From positions 1 to 45,372 of the forward strand of contig NZ_JAMGBG010000157.1 of NCBI RefSeq assembly GCF_023516595.1: a stretch of 45,372 nt of DNA, read 5' to 3'. The stretch's first letter is position 1; every line of letters begins with the position of its first letter. Of the stretch, positions 1 to 7,922 are shown piece by piece. Made by a program: the position numbers and the translations under genes. Source of the DNA: Streptomyces neyagawaensis (GTDB lineage Bacteria > Actinomycetota > Actinomycetes > Streptomycetales > Streptomycetaceae). The notes beneath the pieces were generated by a model. It was given only the letters and a program-made list of their open reading frames with translations. It ran no database searches and was not told the origin of the DNA.

Positions 1-2013
1 GCGCCGCCGCCCGGTGCCCTCGGCCTCGTCGGTGCCGCCCTGCGCGGGCACGGGCGCCTCGCCGGCGGGGGATCCGCCCGCGGCGTCCTCGGCCCGGCGC
101 CGACGACGCCCGGTGGGAGGCGCGGCGGACGCGGCCTCCGCCTCGGGGGCGTCGTCGCTCTCCAGGAACGCGTCCACGGACGACCGCCGGGCCCGACGCC
201 GACCACCACCGGCTCCACCGACGCCACCGTCGGCCTGCTCGGGCAACGAGACCTCGGCACCGGCGGCCACGGGACCGGCGTCGGCAGGTGACTCCGCGGG
301 GAGCGCGGACTCGTCGACGGCCACGACCGGCGGCTGCGCGGGAACCGTGCCCGCACCGCCCCCGAGCGGCACCTCCAGCACGTACGCGCTGCCGCTCATG
401 CCCGGCACCTCGTGCGTCTGCAGCACACCGCCGTGCGCGCGCACGATCCCCTGGACGATCGGCTGGTGCACCGGGTCTCCCCCGGCGTAGGGGCCGCGGA
501 CCTCGATCCGTACGACCTCGCCGCGCTGCGCCGCCGCCACGACGACGGTGTTGTCCATGTAGCCGCCGACGGACATGGGCGCGTTGCCGGTGGCGTCGAC
601 GCCGGCGACGTCCGCGATGAGGTGCGCGAGGGCGGTCGCGAGGCGGGCCTGGTCGACCTCGGCCTCGATGGGCGGCGCGTGCACGGCGAACTGAACCCGC
701 CCAGGCCCGACCAGTTCCACGGCGCCGTCGACACCGGCGGCGACGACCGCGTCGAGCATGACCGTCGTACGGACGAGGCCGTCCTCGCCGGCGTCGATCC
801 GCTGGTACCCGAGCACGTTGTCGATCAGCGTGGTGATCCGCGAGTAGCCGGCGGTGAGGTGGTGGAGCACCTGGTTGGCCTCGGGCCACAGCTGCCCGGC
901 GTCGTCGGCGGCGAGGGTGCCCAGTTCGCTGCGGAGCTGGTCGAGGGGGCCGCGCAGGGAGGTGCCCAGCACGGCGAGCAGCTGCTCGTGCCGCGCGGCC
1001 AGCGCCTCGTAGCGGTCCTTCTCCCGCTCGCCGAGCGCGGCGTACCGCTCGTCACCGGCGGCGAGTTCCTCGGCGTGCTTCTCGCGCAGCTCGGCGAGTT
1101 CGGCGGTGTGCTGCTCCCGCACGCCCTCCAGTTCCTCGGCGTGCCCCTCGGTGAGCTGCTTCAGCTCCTCCGCGTGCCGCTCGGCTTCGGCGGTCTTCTC
1201 CTCGGCGAGCTGGTCGTAGGGGCGCCGGTCGGTGAACGTCATCACGGCCCCGACGAGCTGGTCCCCGTCGCGCACCGGTGCGGTCGTCAGGTCGACCGAC
1301 ACCTTGTCGCCGCTCTTGGACCACAGGACCTGGCCGCGCACCCGGTGCTTGCGCCCGGAGCGCAGGGTGTCGGCGAGCGGGGACTCGCCGTACGGGAAGG
1401 GGGAGCCGTCCTCGCGGGAGTGCAGGACGAGCGTGTGCAGCTCGCGCCCTCCGAGATCGCTGGCCCGGTAACCCAGGATCTGGGCGGCGGCCGGGTTCAC
1501 GAGGACGATCCGCCCGTCGGTGTCCGTCCCGACGACACCCTCGGCCACGGCCCGCAGGATCATCTCGGTCTGCCGTTGCGAACGCGCGAGTTCGGCCTCG
1601 GTGTCGACGGTGCCGGAGAGGTCGCGTACGACCAGCATGAGCAGCTCGTCATTGGCGTAGCCGTAACCGTCGTACGCCTGCTGCCCGTTCTCCAGATTCG
1701 CGCTTGTGACCTCGACCGGGAACTCGCTGCCGTCGGTCCGGCGGGCGATCATGCGGGTCGGCTTGGTCCGCCCGGTCGGGTCCATGGTGTCGGGCCGGCG
1801 CATCGACCCCGGGATGAGCCGGGAGTCGAACTCGGGGAGAAGATCCAGCAGCCCGCGCCCCACCAGGGCGGTACCCGGGGCCTCGAAGGCCTCCAGGGCG
1901 ATGGTGTTCGCGTTGACGACGGTCCCATTGGCGTTGACCAGCACCAACGCGTCGGGCAGCGCGTCCAGTATGGCTGCGAGGCGAGCAGCGCCTCGGGATG
2001 GCCTGCTGCTCAC
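1..2013 (-). CDS. PAS/PAS sensor kinase-like protein (C-terminus beyond window)
   Basis: The frame is open from a GTG at 2013 (ribosome site GGGAGGAAG just upstream) through base 1, giving 671 residues and continuing out of the window. Order: PAS domain (about 10-125, LPDALVLVNANG), second PAS (about 145-265, AEGVVGTDTDGRIVLVNPAA), a charged coiled coil (about 270-350, repeated HAEEL), a HisKA-like helical region (GTSLRGPLDQL), then a weak HATPase-like region ending in HGGVLQTHEVPGMSG, and a basic Ala/Pro/Glu-rich linker with RRRR clusters. The position expected to hold the phospho-acceptor His (SHELRTPL in normal kinases) reads GTSLRGPL, so ordinary autophosphorylation is doubtful. The downstream part may hold a receiver or other output domain; S. 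coelicolor has a hybrid-type kinase in the equivalent place (from memory). No membrane segment is visible, so it is probably cytoplasmic. Confidence 0.85.
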   Translation of the reverse strand, partial: MSSRPSRGAARLAAILDALPDALVLVNANGTVVNANTIALEAFEAPGTALVGRGLLDLLPEFDSRLIPGSMRRPDTMDPTGRTKPTRMIARRTDGSEFPVEVTSANLENGQQAYDGYGYANDELLMLVVRDLSGTVDTEAELARSQRQTEMILRAVAEGVVGTDTDGRIVLVNPAAAQILGYRASDLGGRELHTLVLHSREDGSPFPYGESPLADTLRSGRKHRVRGQVLWSKSGDKVSVDLTTAPVRDGDQLVGAVMTFTDRRPYDQLAEEKTAEAERHAEELKQLTEGHAEELEGVREQHTAELAELREKHAEELAAGDERYAALGEREKDRYEALAARHEQLLAVLGTSLRGPLDQLRSELGTLAADDAGQLWPEANQVLHHLTAGYSRITTLIDNVLGYQRIDAGEDGLVRTTVMLDAVVAAGVDGAVELVGPGRVQFAVHAPPIEAEVDQARLATALAHLIADVAGVDATGNAPMSVGGYMDNTVVVAAAQRGEVVRIEVRGPYAGGDPVHQPIVQGIVRAHGGVLQTHEVPGMSGSAYVLEVPLGGGAGTVPAQPPVVAVDESALPAESPADAGPVAAGAEVSLPEQADGGVGGAGGGRRRARRSSVDAFLESDDAPEAEAASAAPPTGRRRRRAEDAAGGSPAGEAPVPAQGGTDEAEGTGRRR

Positions 2014-2387
2014 GAGACGCTTCCTCCCTGTTACCGCACCTTGCCGACCGCCTGGGCCATCTTGCCAACCGGCCCGCAACGTGTCACGCGAGGGAGTCTA
2101 CGGGCAGAGGTTGCGCTCGCGACGCCGGATGAGAGGGAGGTCGCACACCGAACGTAGGGAGATGCCGTGACCGTGCGTTTTGCCGAACAACGCGCTTCGC
2201 GGCACATATGTGCGGCGCCTACGACCCCCGCTCGGGCTTATGGGCATATGCCGTCGGAGTTATCGGGCGGAGAGGGGAGGGGAGAGGAGCGGGCGGGGGC
2301 GGTGCCGTCGGTCGGGTGGTGCCGCCGGTCTGGAGGTGATGTCGGCGGTCCGGGGGCGGGGGTGCGCCGTGATGGGGGAAGGCGCCG
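2014..2387. other. Intergenic region with palindrome
   Basis: This 374-bp stretch separates the kinase start from the end of the inhibitor gene. I see no gene with credible codon usage. It holds a perfect 12-bp palindrome GCACATATGTGC at 2202-2213 and a related GGCATATGCC about 30 bp further on. These could be operator sites for the kinase promoter, but there is no other support. Confidence 0.4.
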
Positions 2388-3014
2388 TTACTTGCGGAGG
2401 TCGGGGAGTACGGGGACCAGCGCGTCCCAGCGGGCGATCTCGCAGCCGTTGCCGCGGTCGTACCGGGCGTCGACCGGGCGGCCGGCCCATGTCCCCGTCA
2501 CGTGGGCGGTGGCCGGTCCGCCGTACATCATCGTGCAGACGGCGCCCTTCTCGACGGGGGCGAAGGGGTCCTTGCCCCAGGTGGTCCTCTGGTCGAGCCG
2601 GCCGCAGGCGTCGCCGACGTGCGGATGACTGCCCCCGTCGGGGTGGCAGTGCAGCTCGAACCGCCCGTCGAGGTCACCGCCGGCACCCCGCACCGTGACG
2701 ACCAGTCGGTCCTGCGGCTCGGCGAGGGGCAGCGGCAACGAGGTACGAGGGAGCAGATCCCCGGTACGGGGCAGCCCGTCGGCGGCGTACGCGGCCGGAG
2801 CGACCCCGGGCGAGAACGCTCCGGCGGCGGCCGCGGCGAGGGAGGCGGCGACACCGAGGAGGGCCCGGCGGGCGGGACGGCCGGGGGCGGCGGTGCGGGG
2901 GCTGCCGGACCGGAGGGCGACCGGGAGGTCGGAACGGCGCGAGTCCGCGACGCGGGAGGTGGCGGCGGCGAAGGGGGACGCCTGCGGCGGTGCGGGGGGA
3001 GGGCTCTGCAACAT
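2388..3014 (-). CDS. Subtilisin inhibitor (SSI) family secreted protease inhibitor
   Basis: Secreted dimeric inhibitor of subtilisin/trypsin-like serine proteases, 208 aa if started at the ATG at 3014. The N-terminal part is long and Pro/Ala-rich, then a signal sequence (RPARRALLGVAASLAAAAAG, cleavage near APAAYA-ADG), then the SSI fold. The four conserved cysteines are present: HCHP, GDAC, VCTMM and GNGCE, consistent with two disulfides. In the reactive loop CTMMYGG aligns with the classic SSI loop CPMVYDP, so P1 is Met and P1' is Met rather than Val. The initiation site is uncertain: the 40 or so residues before the hydrophobic core are longer than usual, and an internal GTG could be the true start. 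The last residues (LPDLRK) extend slightly beyond a typical SSI C-terminus. Confidence 0.88.
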   Translation of the reverse strand: MLQSPPPAPPQASPFAAATSRVADSRRSDLPVALRSGSPRTAAPGRPARRALLGVAASLAAAAAGAFSPGVAPAAYAADGLPRTGDLLPRTSLPLPLAEPQDRLVVTVRGAGGDLDGRFELHCHPDGGSHPHVGDACGRLDQRTTWGKDPFAPVEKGAVCTMMYGGPATAHVTGTWAGRPVDARYDRGNGCEIARWDALVPVLPDLRK

Positions 3015-3371
3015 GACCTGACTAACGCCACGCGGGTCCCATGGTTGCGGCGGCCGGGCGGCCGGGAGGCCGGGCGGACGGGTGGACGGGTGGACGGGGG
3101 ACGGGCGGCCGGGCGGACGGCACGCGCGGTCGAACCCCGCCCCCGCCCCTGTTTCCCTTCCGGCTCGCCGCCGACCGCCCGCCCTCTCGCCGTACTGATC
3201 CCGGACGTCCCTGACGAACCGTTCCCGAACGCTCTCCGACCCGCCACGACGTGCCATACGGCTTTGCCCTGCGGCCTCTCCGCCTAGTACCGTGGGAGGC
3301 GATTGGTGACAGCCCACTCGGCTGTGTCATCATCTGCACGCACCACTCGCGCTCGCGCGGGCGGTTGTGCG
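3015..3371. other. Low-complexity region upstream of inhibitor and tRNA
   Basis: About 350 bp without a credible gene. Bases around 3055-3120 are a run of degenerate GGCCGGGCGGACGGG-like units. The remainder presumably contains the promoters of the inhibitor (minus strand) and of tRNA-Ser (plus strand); I could not pick convincing -35/-10 elements. Confidence 0.4.
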
Positions 3372-3462
3372 GGAGGCGTCGCCTAGTCCGGTCTATGGCG
3401 CCGCACTGCTAATGCGGTTTGGGCCTTAAAGCCCATCGAGGGTTCAAATCCCTCCGCCTCCG
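3372..3462 (+). tRNA. tRNA-Ser (anticodon GCU)
   Basis: Class II tRNA with acceptor stem GGAGGCG/CGCCTCC, discriminator G, anticodon arm CCGCA-CTGCTAA-TGCGG giving anticodon GCU (reads AGC/AGU), a long variable arm (GGGCC..GGCCC type) as expected for serine, and T arm GAGGG-TTCAAAT-CCCTC. CCA is not encoded. A 12-bp terminator hairpin follows at 3475-3503. Confidence 0.97.
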
Positions 3463-3474
3463 CGCTTGATCACT

Positions 3475-3503
3475 GAAGCCCCGGTCCACGCGACCGGGGC
3501 TTC
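3475..3503 (+). terminator. tRNA-Ser terminator hairpin
   Basis: GAAGCCCCGGTC pairs perfectly with GACCGGGGCTTC across a 5-nt loop, 12 bp after the end of tRNA-Ser; followed by a weak T-rich tract. Confidence 0.85.
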
Positions 3504-3650
3504 GTCGTTCCCCAGAGGGCCCGCTGAGGCGTTTCCGCAGGTCACAAGGGGTGCGGCAAACGGATTTCACATGGCGACGGCAGTCATGTAATGTTCTTCC
3601 TGTCGCCGAGAGCGGGCCGAAAGGACCGGGACCGGCGAAAAACAGAACAA

Positions 3651-3723
3651 GCACTCGTAGCTTAACGGATAGAGCATCTGACTACGGATCAGAAGGTTGC
3701 AGGTTCGAATCCTGCCGAGTGCA
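3651..3723 (+). tRNA. tRNA-Arg (anticodon ACG), integration site of the element
   Basis: 73-nt tRNA: acceptor GCACTCG/CGAGTGC with discriminator A, anticodon arm TCTGA-CTACGGA-TCAGA (anticodon ACG), T arm GCAGG-TTCGAAT-CCTGC. The ACG wobble A is the standard substrate of the bacterial tRNA adenosine deaminase TadA, which is also encoded in this window (35595-36092). From the anticodon loop onward (3682) the sequence is identical to 15573-15626, so the 3' half now comes from the integrated element and the tRNA is reconstituted intact. Confidence 0.97.
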
Positions 3724-3735
3724 CACAGGTCAAAG
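3682..3735 (+). repeat. attL core (54-bp direct repeat, left copy)
   Basis: Runs from the tRNA-Arg anticodon loop through the acceptor stem into 12 bp of flanking sequence, ending CACAGGTCAAAG. Identical base for base to 15573-15626. Bases 3681 and 3736 differ from their counterparts, fixing the repeat at 54 bp. Confidence 0.96.
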
Positions 3736-3765
3736 GGCCCTTGGGATCATCCCAAGGGCCCTTTG
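3731..3765 (+). terminator. Element-borne terminator behind tRNA-Arg
   Basis: A perfect 17-bp stem around one central base (CAAAGGGCCCTTGGGAT, C, then its complement). It occupies the same place as the chromosomal hairpin at 15622-15657 and keeps the same apex, GGGATCATCCC, but the stem bases differ with compensating changes. The element therefore supplies a replacement terminator as well as the tRNA 3' end. Confidence 0.85.
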
Positions 3766-3786
3766 ACATCAGCCGCTGACATCAAC
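3764..3786 (+). promoter_or_regulatory. Candidate integrase/excisionase arm site, left end
   Basis: TGACATCA at 3764-3771 and TGACATCAAC at 3777-3786, starts 13 bp apart. The same pair, same orientation and same 13-bp spacing, occurs at 15445-15467 just inside the right end (20 of 23 bases identical). In the excised circle the two pairs would flank the att core, as arm-type sites do in tyrosine-recombinase att sites. Confidence 0.6.
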
Positions 3787-3803
3787 GCGGCCGGAACGGC
3801 TAG

Positions 3804-5087
3804 TCACTCCTCGGCATCCGGTTCCGACTCGCCGTCCGAACTCTCCTCCGGGTCGTCCAGCCCGAGAGCATCGTCCATCCGGTCGGCGGCGGCTCGCAGC
3901 GTCGTGCTCATCACGTGCGCGTAGGTGTCCAGCGTCATCGTGATCGTGCTGTGCCCGAGCGTCTCCATGATCGTGCGAGCGTCGACACCCTGTGCGAGCA
4001 GGAGTGAGGCGCACGTGTGCCTCAGGTCATGCACCCGCACCCGTCGTACGTTCGCGTCCCGGCACAGGATGGTGAGCATCCGGTTCAAGCTCCGGGGGTC
4101 TGTGACGCGACCGGTCGTGGTAGTGAAGATCAGCCCATCCGGCTGCTCCGCTGCTGGCTGCCACTTCTTACCCGCGATCGCGCGTTCCCGTTCCTGCTGG
4201 GCCCGGTGCTGAGTGAGCGCCCGCACGCAGTGCTTCGGCAGGGACATCGTGCGGATGGACCGCTTCGTCTTCGGGGTGCCGAAGATCAGTTCACGCCGGA
4301 TGCGCTGCACGTTCCGGCGTACGCGGAGCTGACCGTTCGCGAGATCGATGTCCGACCACGTGAGAGCGAGCGCTTCACCCCGTCGCAGGCCCGTCGACAC
4401 GAGCAGGAGCCATAGGGCATATAGACGGTGCGGCCGGGCGGTCTTGAGCAGGAGCCGAACCTCTGCGGCGTCCAGCGGACGCACCTCCTTGGGGGTGACG
4501 GTGGGAGTCTCGACGATCCGGGCGACGTTCCGCGCGATCAACTCCTCTCGCATCGCCTGCTGTAGCGCGGACCGAAGCACGGCGTGGATGTACTGGACGG
4601 TGCGGGCCGACGGACGGCGCTCACAGCAGCGCCCCACGGCGCAGCACGACCTCTTCTCCTCGGGCCGTTCCTTGTCCGCACCCCGGAGGCAGCACAAGCA
4701 CGAGCCCTTGAACTCCAAGAGGAAGCGGCGCACGTCCGTCGGCGACAATCGATTCAGCCGCTTCTTGCCGAGGGCGGGCCGGATGTACAGACGGGAAAGC
4801 CCTTCGTAGCTGTTCAGAGTGGACGGCTTGAGCCGTTCCGGCGCGACGGCGGCGAGCCAGTAGGTGAGGTAGTCGCCGAACGCCATCGTGGACTCTGCGG
4901 CCGGGATTCCCTGGCGGGTCTTCTCCTGCAACTCTGTGAGCTTGTCGGCCACTTCCTCACGGGTCTTGCCGTAGACGAACTTCCGCGTACGGGTCCCGTC
5001 GGGCCGGTAGACGTAGGCGGCGGCGTGGTAGCGGCCGTCTGCGCGCTTGGTGATCGTTCCTTCGCCGTTGGCGCGGCGCTTGGCCAT
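3804..5087 (-). CDS. int: Tyrosine site-specific integrase
   Basis: Catalyses integration into and, with Xis, excision from tRNA-Arg. 427 aa. An N-terminal arm-binding-like region (to about 65) is followed by a SAM-like core-binding domain (about 68-195) and the catalytic domain (about 203-405). Catalytic residues are visible: Arg235 (STGLRRGEAL), a probable Lys273, His353 and Arg356 (HDLRHT), His379 (LGHS) and the Tyr389 nucleophile (DTYAHVM). The core-binding domain carries an insertion with seven cysteines (130, 132, 133, 148, 149, 154, 155), possibly a zinc knuckle. The acidic tail (DDPEESSDGESEPDAEE) is unusual but harmless. The ATG at 5087 overlaps the xis stop (ATGA), so translation is coupled. 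The gene ends 18 bp from the left arm site, the normal position for an AICE integrase. Confidence 0.97.
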   Translation of the reverse strand: MAKRRANGEGTITKRADGRYHAAAYVYRPDGTRTRKFVYGKTREEVADKLTELQEKTRQGIPAAESTMAFGDYLTYWLAAVAPERLKPSTLNSYEGLSRLYIRPALGKKRLNRLSPTDVRRFLLEFKGSCLCCLRGADKERPEEKRSCCAVGRCCERRPSARTVQYIHAVLRSALQQAMREELIARNVARIVETPTVTPKEVRPLDAAEVRLLLKTARPHRLYALWLLLVSTGLRRGEALALTWSDIDLANGQLRVRRNVQRIRRELIFGTPKTKRSIRTMSLPKHCVRALTQHRAQQERERAIAGKKWQPAAEQPDGLIFTTTTGRVTDPRSLNRMLTILCRDANVRRVRVHDLRHTCASLLLAQGVDARTIMETLGHSTITMTLDTYAHVMSTTLRAAADRMDDALGLDDPEESSDGESEPDAEE

Positions 5088-5284
5088 CAGTCGGTCTCCT
5101 CAATGCGGTTCCGCATGTACTGGCGTACGGCGTCGACGGGAATGCGGCGGGCGCGTCCGGACGTGAAGCTTTCGAGCTGTTTCGAGCGAATGAGGTCGTA
5201 GACCTTGCTGCGACTGAGGCGCAGGGCGGACATGACTTCGGGGACCTTGAGTGCCTCGTGGCTCGGGGGCATGGCGGTGGTCAT
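5087..5284 (-). CDS. xis: Excisionase (helix-turn-helix, MerR-like)
   Basis: 65-aa DNA-binding protein of the helix-turn-helix excisionase family. The core reads VPEVMSALRLSRSKVYDLIR followed by the beta wing SFTSGRARRIPVDAVRQYM, which is the standard fold for Xis proteins of integrating Streptomyces elements. ATG at 5284 has GGAGTCACC upstream. The stop overlaps the integrase start (ATGA), forming a two-gene xis-int unit. It probably binds near the att arm sites to direct excision. The region upstream is the GGTAGCGG array. Confidence 0.93.
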   Translation of the reverse strand: MTTAMPPSHEALKVPEVMSALRLSRSKVYDLIRSKQLESFTSGRARRIPVDAVRQYMRNRIEETD

Positions 5285-5329
5285 GCGGTGACTCCTCCGG
5301 GGCAGTCCTGCGGGGGCCTCTCCTGAGGG

Positions 5330-5503
5330 CCGCTACTTCCGCTACCTCCGCTACCTCGCAGGTCAGGGGCCTGTTTGAGGTAGCGGATAGGGGTAGCGGT
5401 AGCGGATGGGTAGCGTTGGGGTAGCGGCTCGCGGTGGCGTTTGCCGCTACCCCGTTTTTGCTGGTCAGGCCGTGTTTTCGGTGCCAGGTAGCGGAGGTAG
5501 CGG
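5330..5503. repeat. GGTAGCGG iteron-like array (candidate replication origin)
   Basis: Eleven copies of GGTAGCGG allowing one mismatch in 174 bp. Forward copies start at 5379, 5392, 5398, 5409, 5420, 5487 and 5496; reverse copies (CCGCTACC) at 5330, 5339, 5348 and 5444. The reverse trio and the last forward pair repeat at exactly 9 bp. The array lies between xis and the helicase gene and enters the helicase 3' end. Iterons beside replication genes are typical of initiator-binding origins; a role in xis-int regulation is the alternative. Confidence 0.7.
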
Positions 5504-6631
5504 ATTCTCCGGGGGTGGGGGGCAGTAGCGCTGCCACGCGTCGTGGAGATCGGTGGCGTAGTAGCCCTTGAGCACGCTTCCGCCGGTCTTGATGTTGCGG
5601 GGCGCGATGGGGTCGCCGTCGGCGGTGACGTACTCGGAGAGCATCCGGGAGAGCCGCCGGTTGTCGAGCGGCTTGCCGTTCAGATCGGCCCATGGGGCGT
5701 CATCGAGCGCGTTGAGCCGGTCGAGGATGGCGACGGTGGGCAAGCGGTCGATGCCGATCATCACGTGGTCGCGTAGGTCGGTGAGCAGCCGGATGCCGAT
5801 GCTGCCTTTGTCGTTGACCTGGGATGCCTTGACCAGGGTCAGGCACGCTTCCCGTGCGCGGTGCGGCCAGTCACCGCCCGCAGCGTCTGCGATGGCGATC
5901 AGGGGTTCCCACACGTCCGCCGGTCGGTCGGCTACCCCGTCGGGCATCTCGGGGAAGGAGTCGGTGACCTGGTCCTGTACGGCCGCCGTCCACCCGGCGA
6001 GCCGGTCCCGGAGTTGGTTCCCCTCACGCACGTGGATGCGGGTGCGGAACTGCTCCACTTTCTCGTTGCGGGCCCGGCGGCGCATGCGGATGATGACCGA
6101 GCGGGTCATGATCGTGTCGGGGAGGTTGCCGAGTCCGGCGACCGCGACGGCGCAGTACGAGGGAAAGCCCTGTACCTGCTGGTTGGCGCCGTCTCCCACG
6201 CACCGGTACATCACCCGGCCACGGGTGTGGCCTGCGTTGATGAACCCTCGGAGCTGTTCGTTCTCCCCGGCCTTGGGGCCGAAGATGGTGTCGATCTCGT
6301 CGAAGAGGATGGTGGGCCGTCCGCCGTCGACCCCGGACACGGACCGGAACAGTGCGGCGGCGGAGGCGTCCACGGCCGCCATGGCGCGCGGCACGAGCGT
6401 TTCGACGACTTCCAGTGCCCGCGACTTCCCCGACCCCGGTTCGGGGGACAGGAAGGCGAGTCGGGGGGTGGAGTCGAATGCGTCGAGCAGGTGCGCGTGG
6501 GCGTCCCACAGGGTGACGGCGACGTAGGCGGCTTCGGTGGGGAAGACGTTGAAGCGGCGGTGGAAGGCTTCTACGTCGTCGAGCAGCGCGGCGCCGTCGA
6601 GGGCGGGGGTGGTGGGGGTCGGGTCGCTCAT
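5465..6631 (-). CDS. DUF3631-type ATPase/helicase of the replication module
   Basis: 388-aa P-loop ATPase likely acting with the prim-pol protein to start replication of the excised element. Walker A is PEPGSGKS (residues 63-70) and Walker B is ILFDEID (108-114). The middle contains an arginine-rich sensor region (NLPDTIMTRSVIIRMRRR), and the C-terminal half has the winged-helix-like DUF3631 pattern ending in ISE-type motifs (LSRMLSEYVTADGDPIAPRNIK, shortened here to its core LSRMLSEY). The frame is open further upstream, but the ATG at 6631 has a GGGAGGG ribosome site and overlaps the previous gene (ATGA), so it is the start. The 3' end runs into the GGTAGCGG array. Confidence 0.88.
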   Translation of the reverse strand: MSDPTPTTPALDGAALLDDVEAFHRRFNVFPTEAAYVAVTLWDAHAHLLDAFDSTPRLAFLSPEPGSGKSRALEVVETLVPRAMAAVDASAAALFRSVSGVDGGRPTILFDEIDTIFGPKAGENEQLRGFINAGHTRGRVMYRCVGDGANQQVQGFPSYCAVAVAGLGNLPDTIMTRSVIIRMRRRARNEKVEQFRTRIHVREGNQLRDRLAGWTAAVQDQVTDSFPEMPDGVADRPADVWEPLIAIADAAGGDWPHRAREACLTLVKASQVNDKGSIGIRLLTDLRDHVMIGIDRLPTVAILDRLNALDDAPWADLNGKPLDNRRLSRMLSEYVTADGDPIAPRNIKTGGSVLKGYYATDLHDAWQRYCPPPPENPLPPLPGTENTA

Positions 6632-6984
6632 GCGGCGGCCCTCCCTTCCTGGGAGCTCCGGAGCGGGCAGGTGTCGCGGTGAGCGGCGTGGTCGTCGATC
6701 AGGGCCAGCACCTTGGCGCGGCCGACGGCGCTGCGATCCCGGCCGCACAGGCACTTTGAGGTGGCAGTGGGCACGGCGCCGCGCGGAGCGACGATGTGCA
6801 GCCACGCCACGGGGTACCGGCCGTCACCGGCCCGCGGGCCAGGGCGAAGAACAGAAGGGACGCCCTTGCGGGCGGCGCCTTTCGGCTCGCCCACGGCCGC
6901 CCGGAGCGTGCCGCGTTGGGCGGCTCGCGGGCAGGTGGGGGTGGCTTGCTGGCATTCCAAGGGGGGATGGGGCCGGGTGCTCAT
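6628..6984 (-). CDS. Small Cys-containing protein between prim-pol and helicase
   Basis: 118 aa, basic. Its ATG overlaps the prim-pol stop and its stop overlaps the helicase ATG, both as ATGA, so the three genes are translated as a coupled set. The C-terminal half has CLCGRDR...HAAHRDTCPL, a Cys/His arrangement that could bind zinc and that I have seen in other plasmid and phage proteins of streptomycetes. The N-terminal half is low-complexity. I do not recognise a named family; a replication accessory role is inferred from position only. Confidence 0.75.
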   Translation of the reverse strand: MSTRPHPPLECQQATPTCPRAAQRGTLRAAVGEPKGAARKGVPSVLRPGPRAGDGRYPVAWLHIVAPRGAVPTATSKCLCGRDRSAVGRAKVLALIDDHAAHRDTCPLRSSQEGRAAA

Positions 6985-7883
6985 GCCGCCTCCCGGGGTC
7001 GGGCTTTGCGGATGGAGCTGTCCAGAGCGCTGCGGATGGTGGCGCGGCACTCCGCGGCGGTGAGTCCCCGCGCCTCCCCAGCCGCTTGGAATGCCTCCTC
7101 CACCACGTGCCGGGGGATGTCGCCCCACGCGACGAAGCGCCCCACCAGGAAGGCGCTGCGGTTGAGCGTGATGTTGCGCTGCCTGTCCGGCGCGGTGCCG
7201 ACCGTGGCGCACTCCCGTTCCAGCGCGGCCAGCGCCGCGCGGCTCCCGCTGACGGCGGGGAGCCGGAGCGGCCCCACGGATCGCACCGGGGCGGGTTGCA
7301 GCAGCCTCACCAGCCACGTGGGCAGTTCAGCCACCCCGGAGCCGCCTACGGTCTCGTACGGTCCGGCGGGAGTGGTGCTGCCCGCGCCGACGACGTAGCC
7401 GCCCCACGCGCGGGTGTCGACCAGCGGGGCAAGGGTGCCCGCCGTATTGCCCAGCCGCGCCCCGGCCGGGGCGGTGAAGTACAGGTGCTCTCCGCCGCTC
7501 GCGGTCCGCGTCCGGCGCGTCGTGGGCACCGGCTGTCCGGTGCGCTCGCAGAGCGCCGCAAAGGTCGTCGCGCCGGAAGGCGCGTCCGAACTGCCCTTGC
7601 CTTTGGGCATGTCGAGGTCGACGACGACCAGCCCGGACGGGCCGGTCGCGATGCCGACGTTGTACGGGGCCCGCGCCCACGTGGCCCGGATCAGGTCGGG
7701 GTCGGTGGTCGCGCGCTGCTCCCACTTGCGGTGCCCCGTCGCGCACGGTCCGGTGCGGGGGCATGCGCTCTCGCCGTGGAGAGCGGGGCGCTTCGTGTGG
7801 GGGCGCAGGGGGAAGACGTGCCAGCCGCGTTCGGCGGCGTCCAGCGCCGCGCGCAGCAGCACGTGACGGGCATCATGGGTCAT
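6981..7883 (-). CDS. Bifunctional DNA primase/polymerase (prim-pol, AEP family)
   Basis: 300-aa archaeo-eukaryotic-type primase-polymerase, the likely replication initiator/primase of the element. The N-terminal pattern (AALDAAERGWHVFPL) and P-x-x-K-x-P (HTKRPAL) are typical. Catalytic metal ligands appear as DLD at 89-91 (LVVVDLDMPKG) and the SGGEHLYF motif with His133. A Cys pair near 41-47 (CPRTGPC) may hold zinc. The C-terminal 100 residues form the helical primase C-terminal region. ATG at 7883 has GGAG upstream. With the helicase this gives the replication module of prim-pol AICEs, distinct from the RepSA type of pSAM2. Confidence 0.9.
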   Translation of the reverse strand: MTHDARHVLLRAALDAAERGWHVFPLRPHTKRPALHGESACPRTGPCATGHRKWEQRATTDPDLIRATWARAPYNVGIATGPSGLVVVDLDMPKGKGSSDAPSGATTFAALCERTGQPVPTTRRTRTASGGEHLYFTAPAGARLGNTAGTLAPLVDTRAWGGYVVGAGSTTPAGPYETVGGSGVAELPTWLVRLLQPAPVRSVGPLRLPAVSGSRAALAALERECATVGTAPDRQRNITLNRSAFLVGRFVAWGDIPRHVVEEAFQAAGEARGLTAAECRATIRSALDSSIRKARPREAA

Positions 7884-7922
7884 GCTGGATGTCTCCAGTT
7901 CCTTCGATGGATGCTGGCGAGC

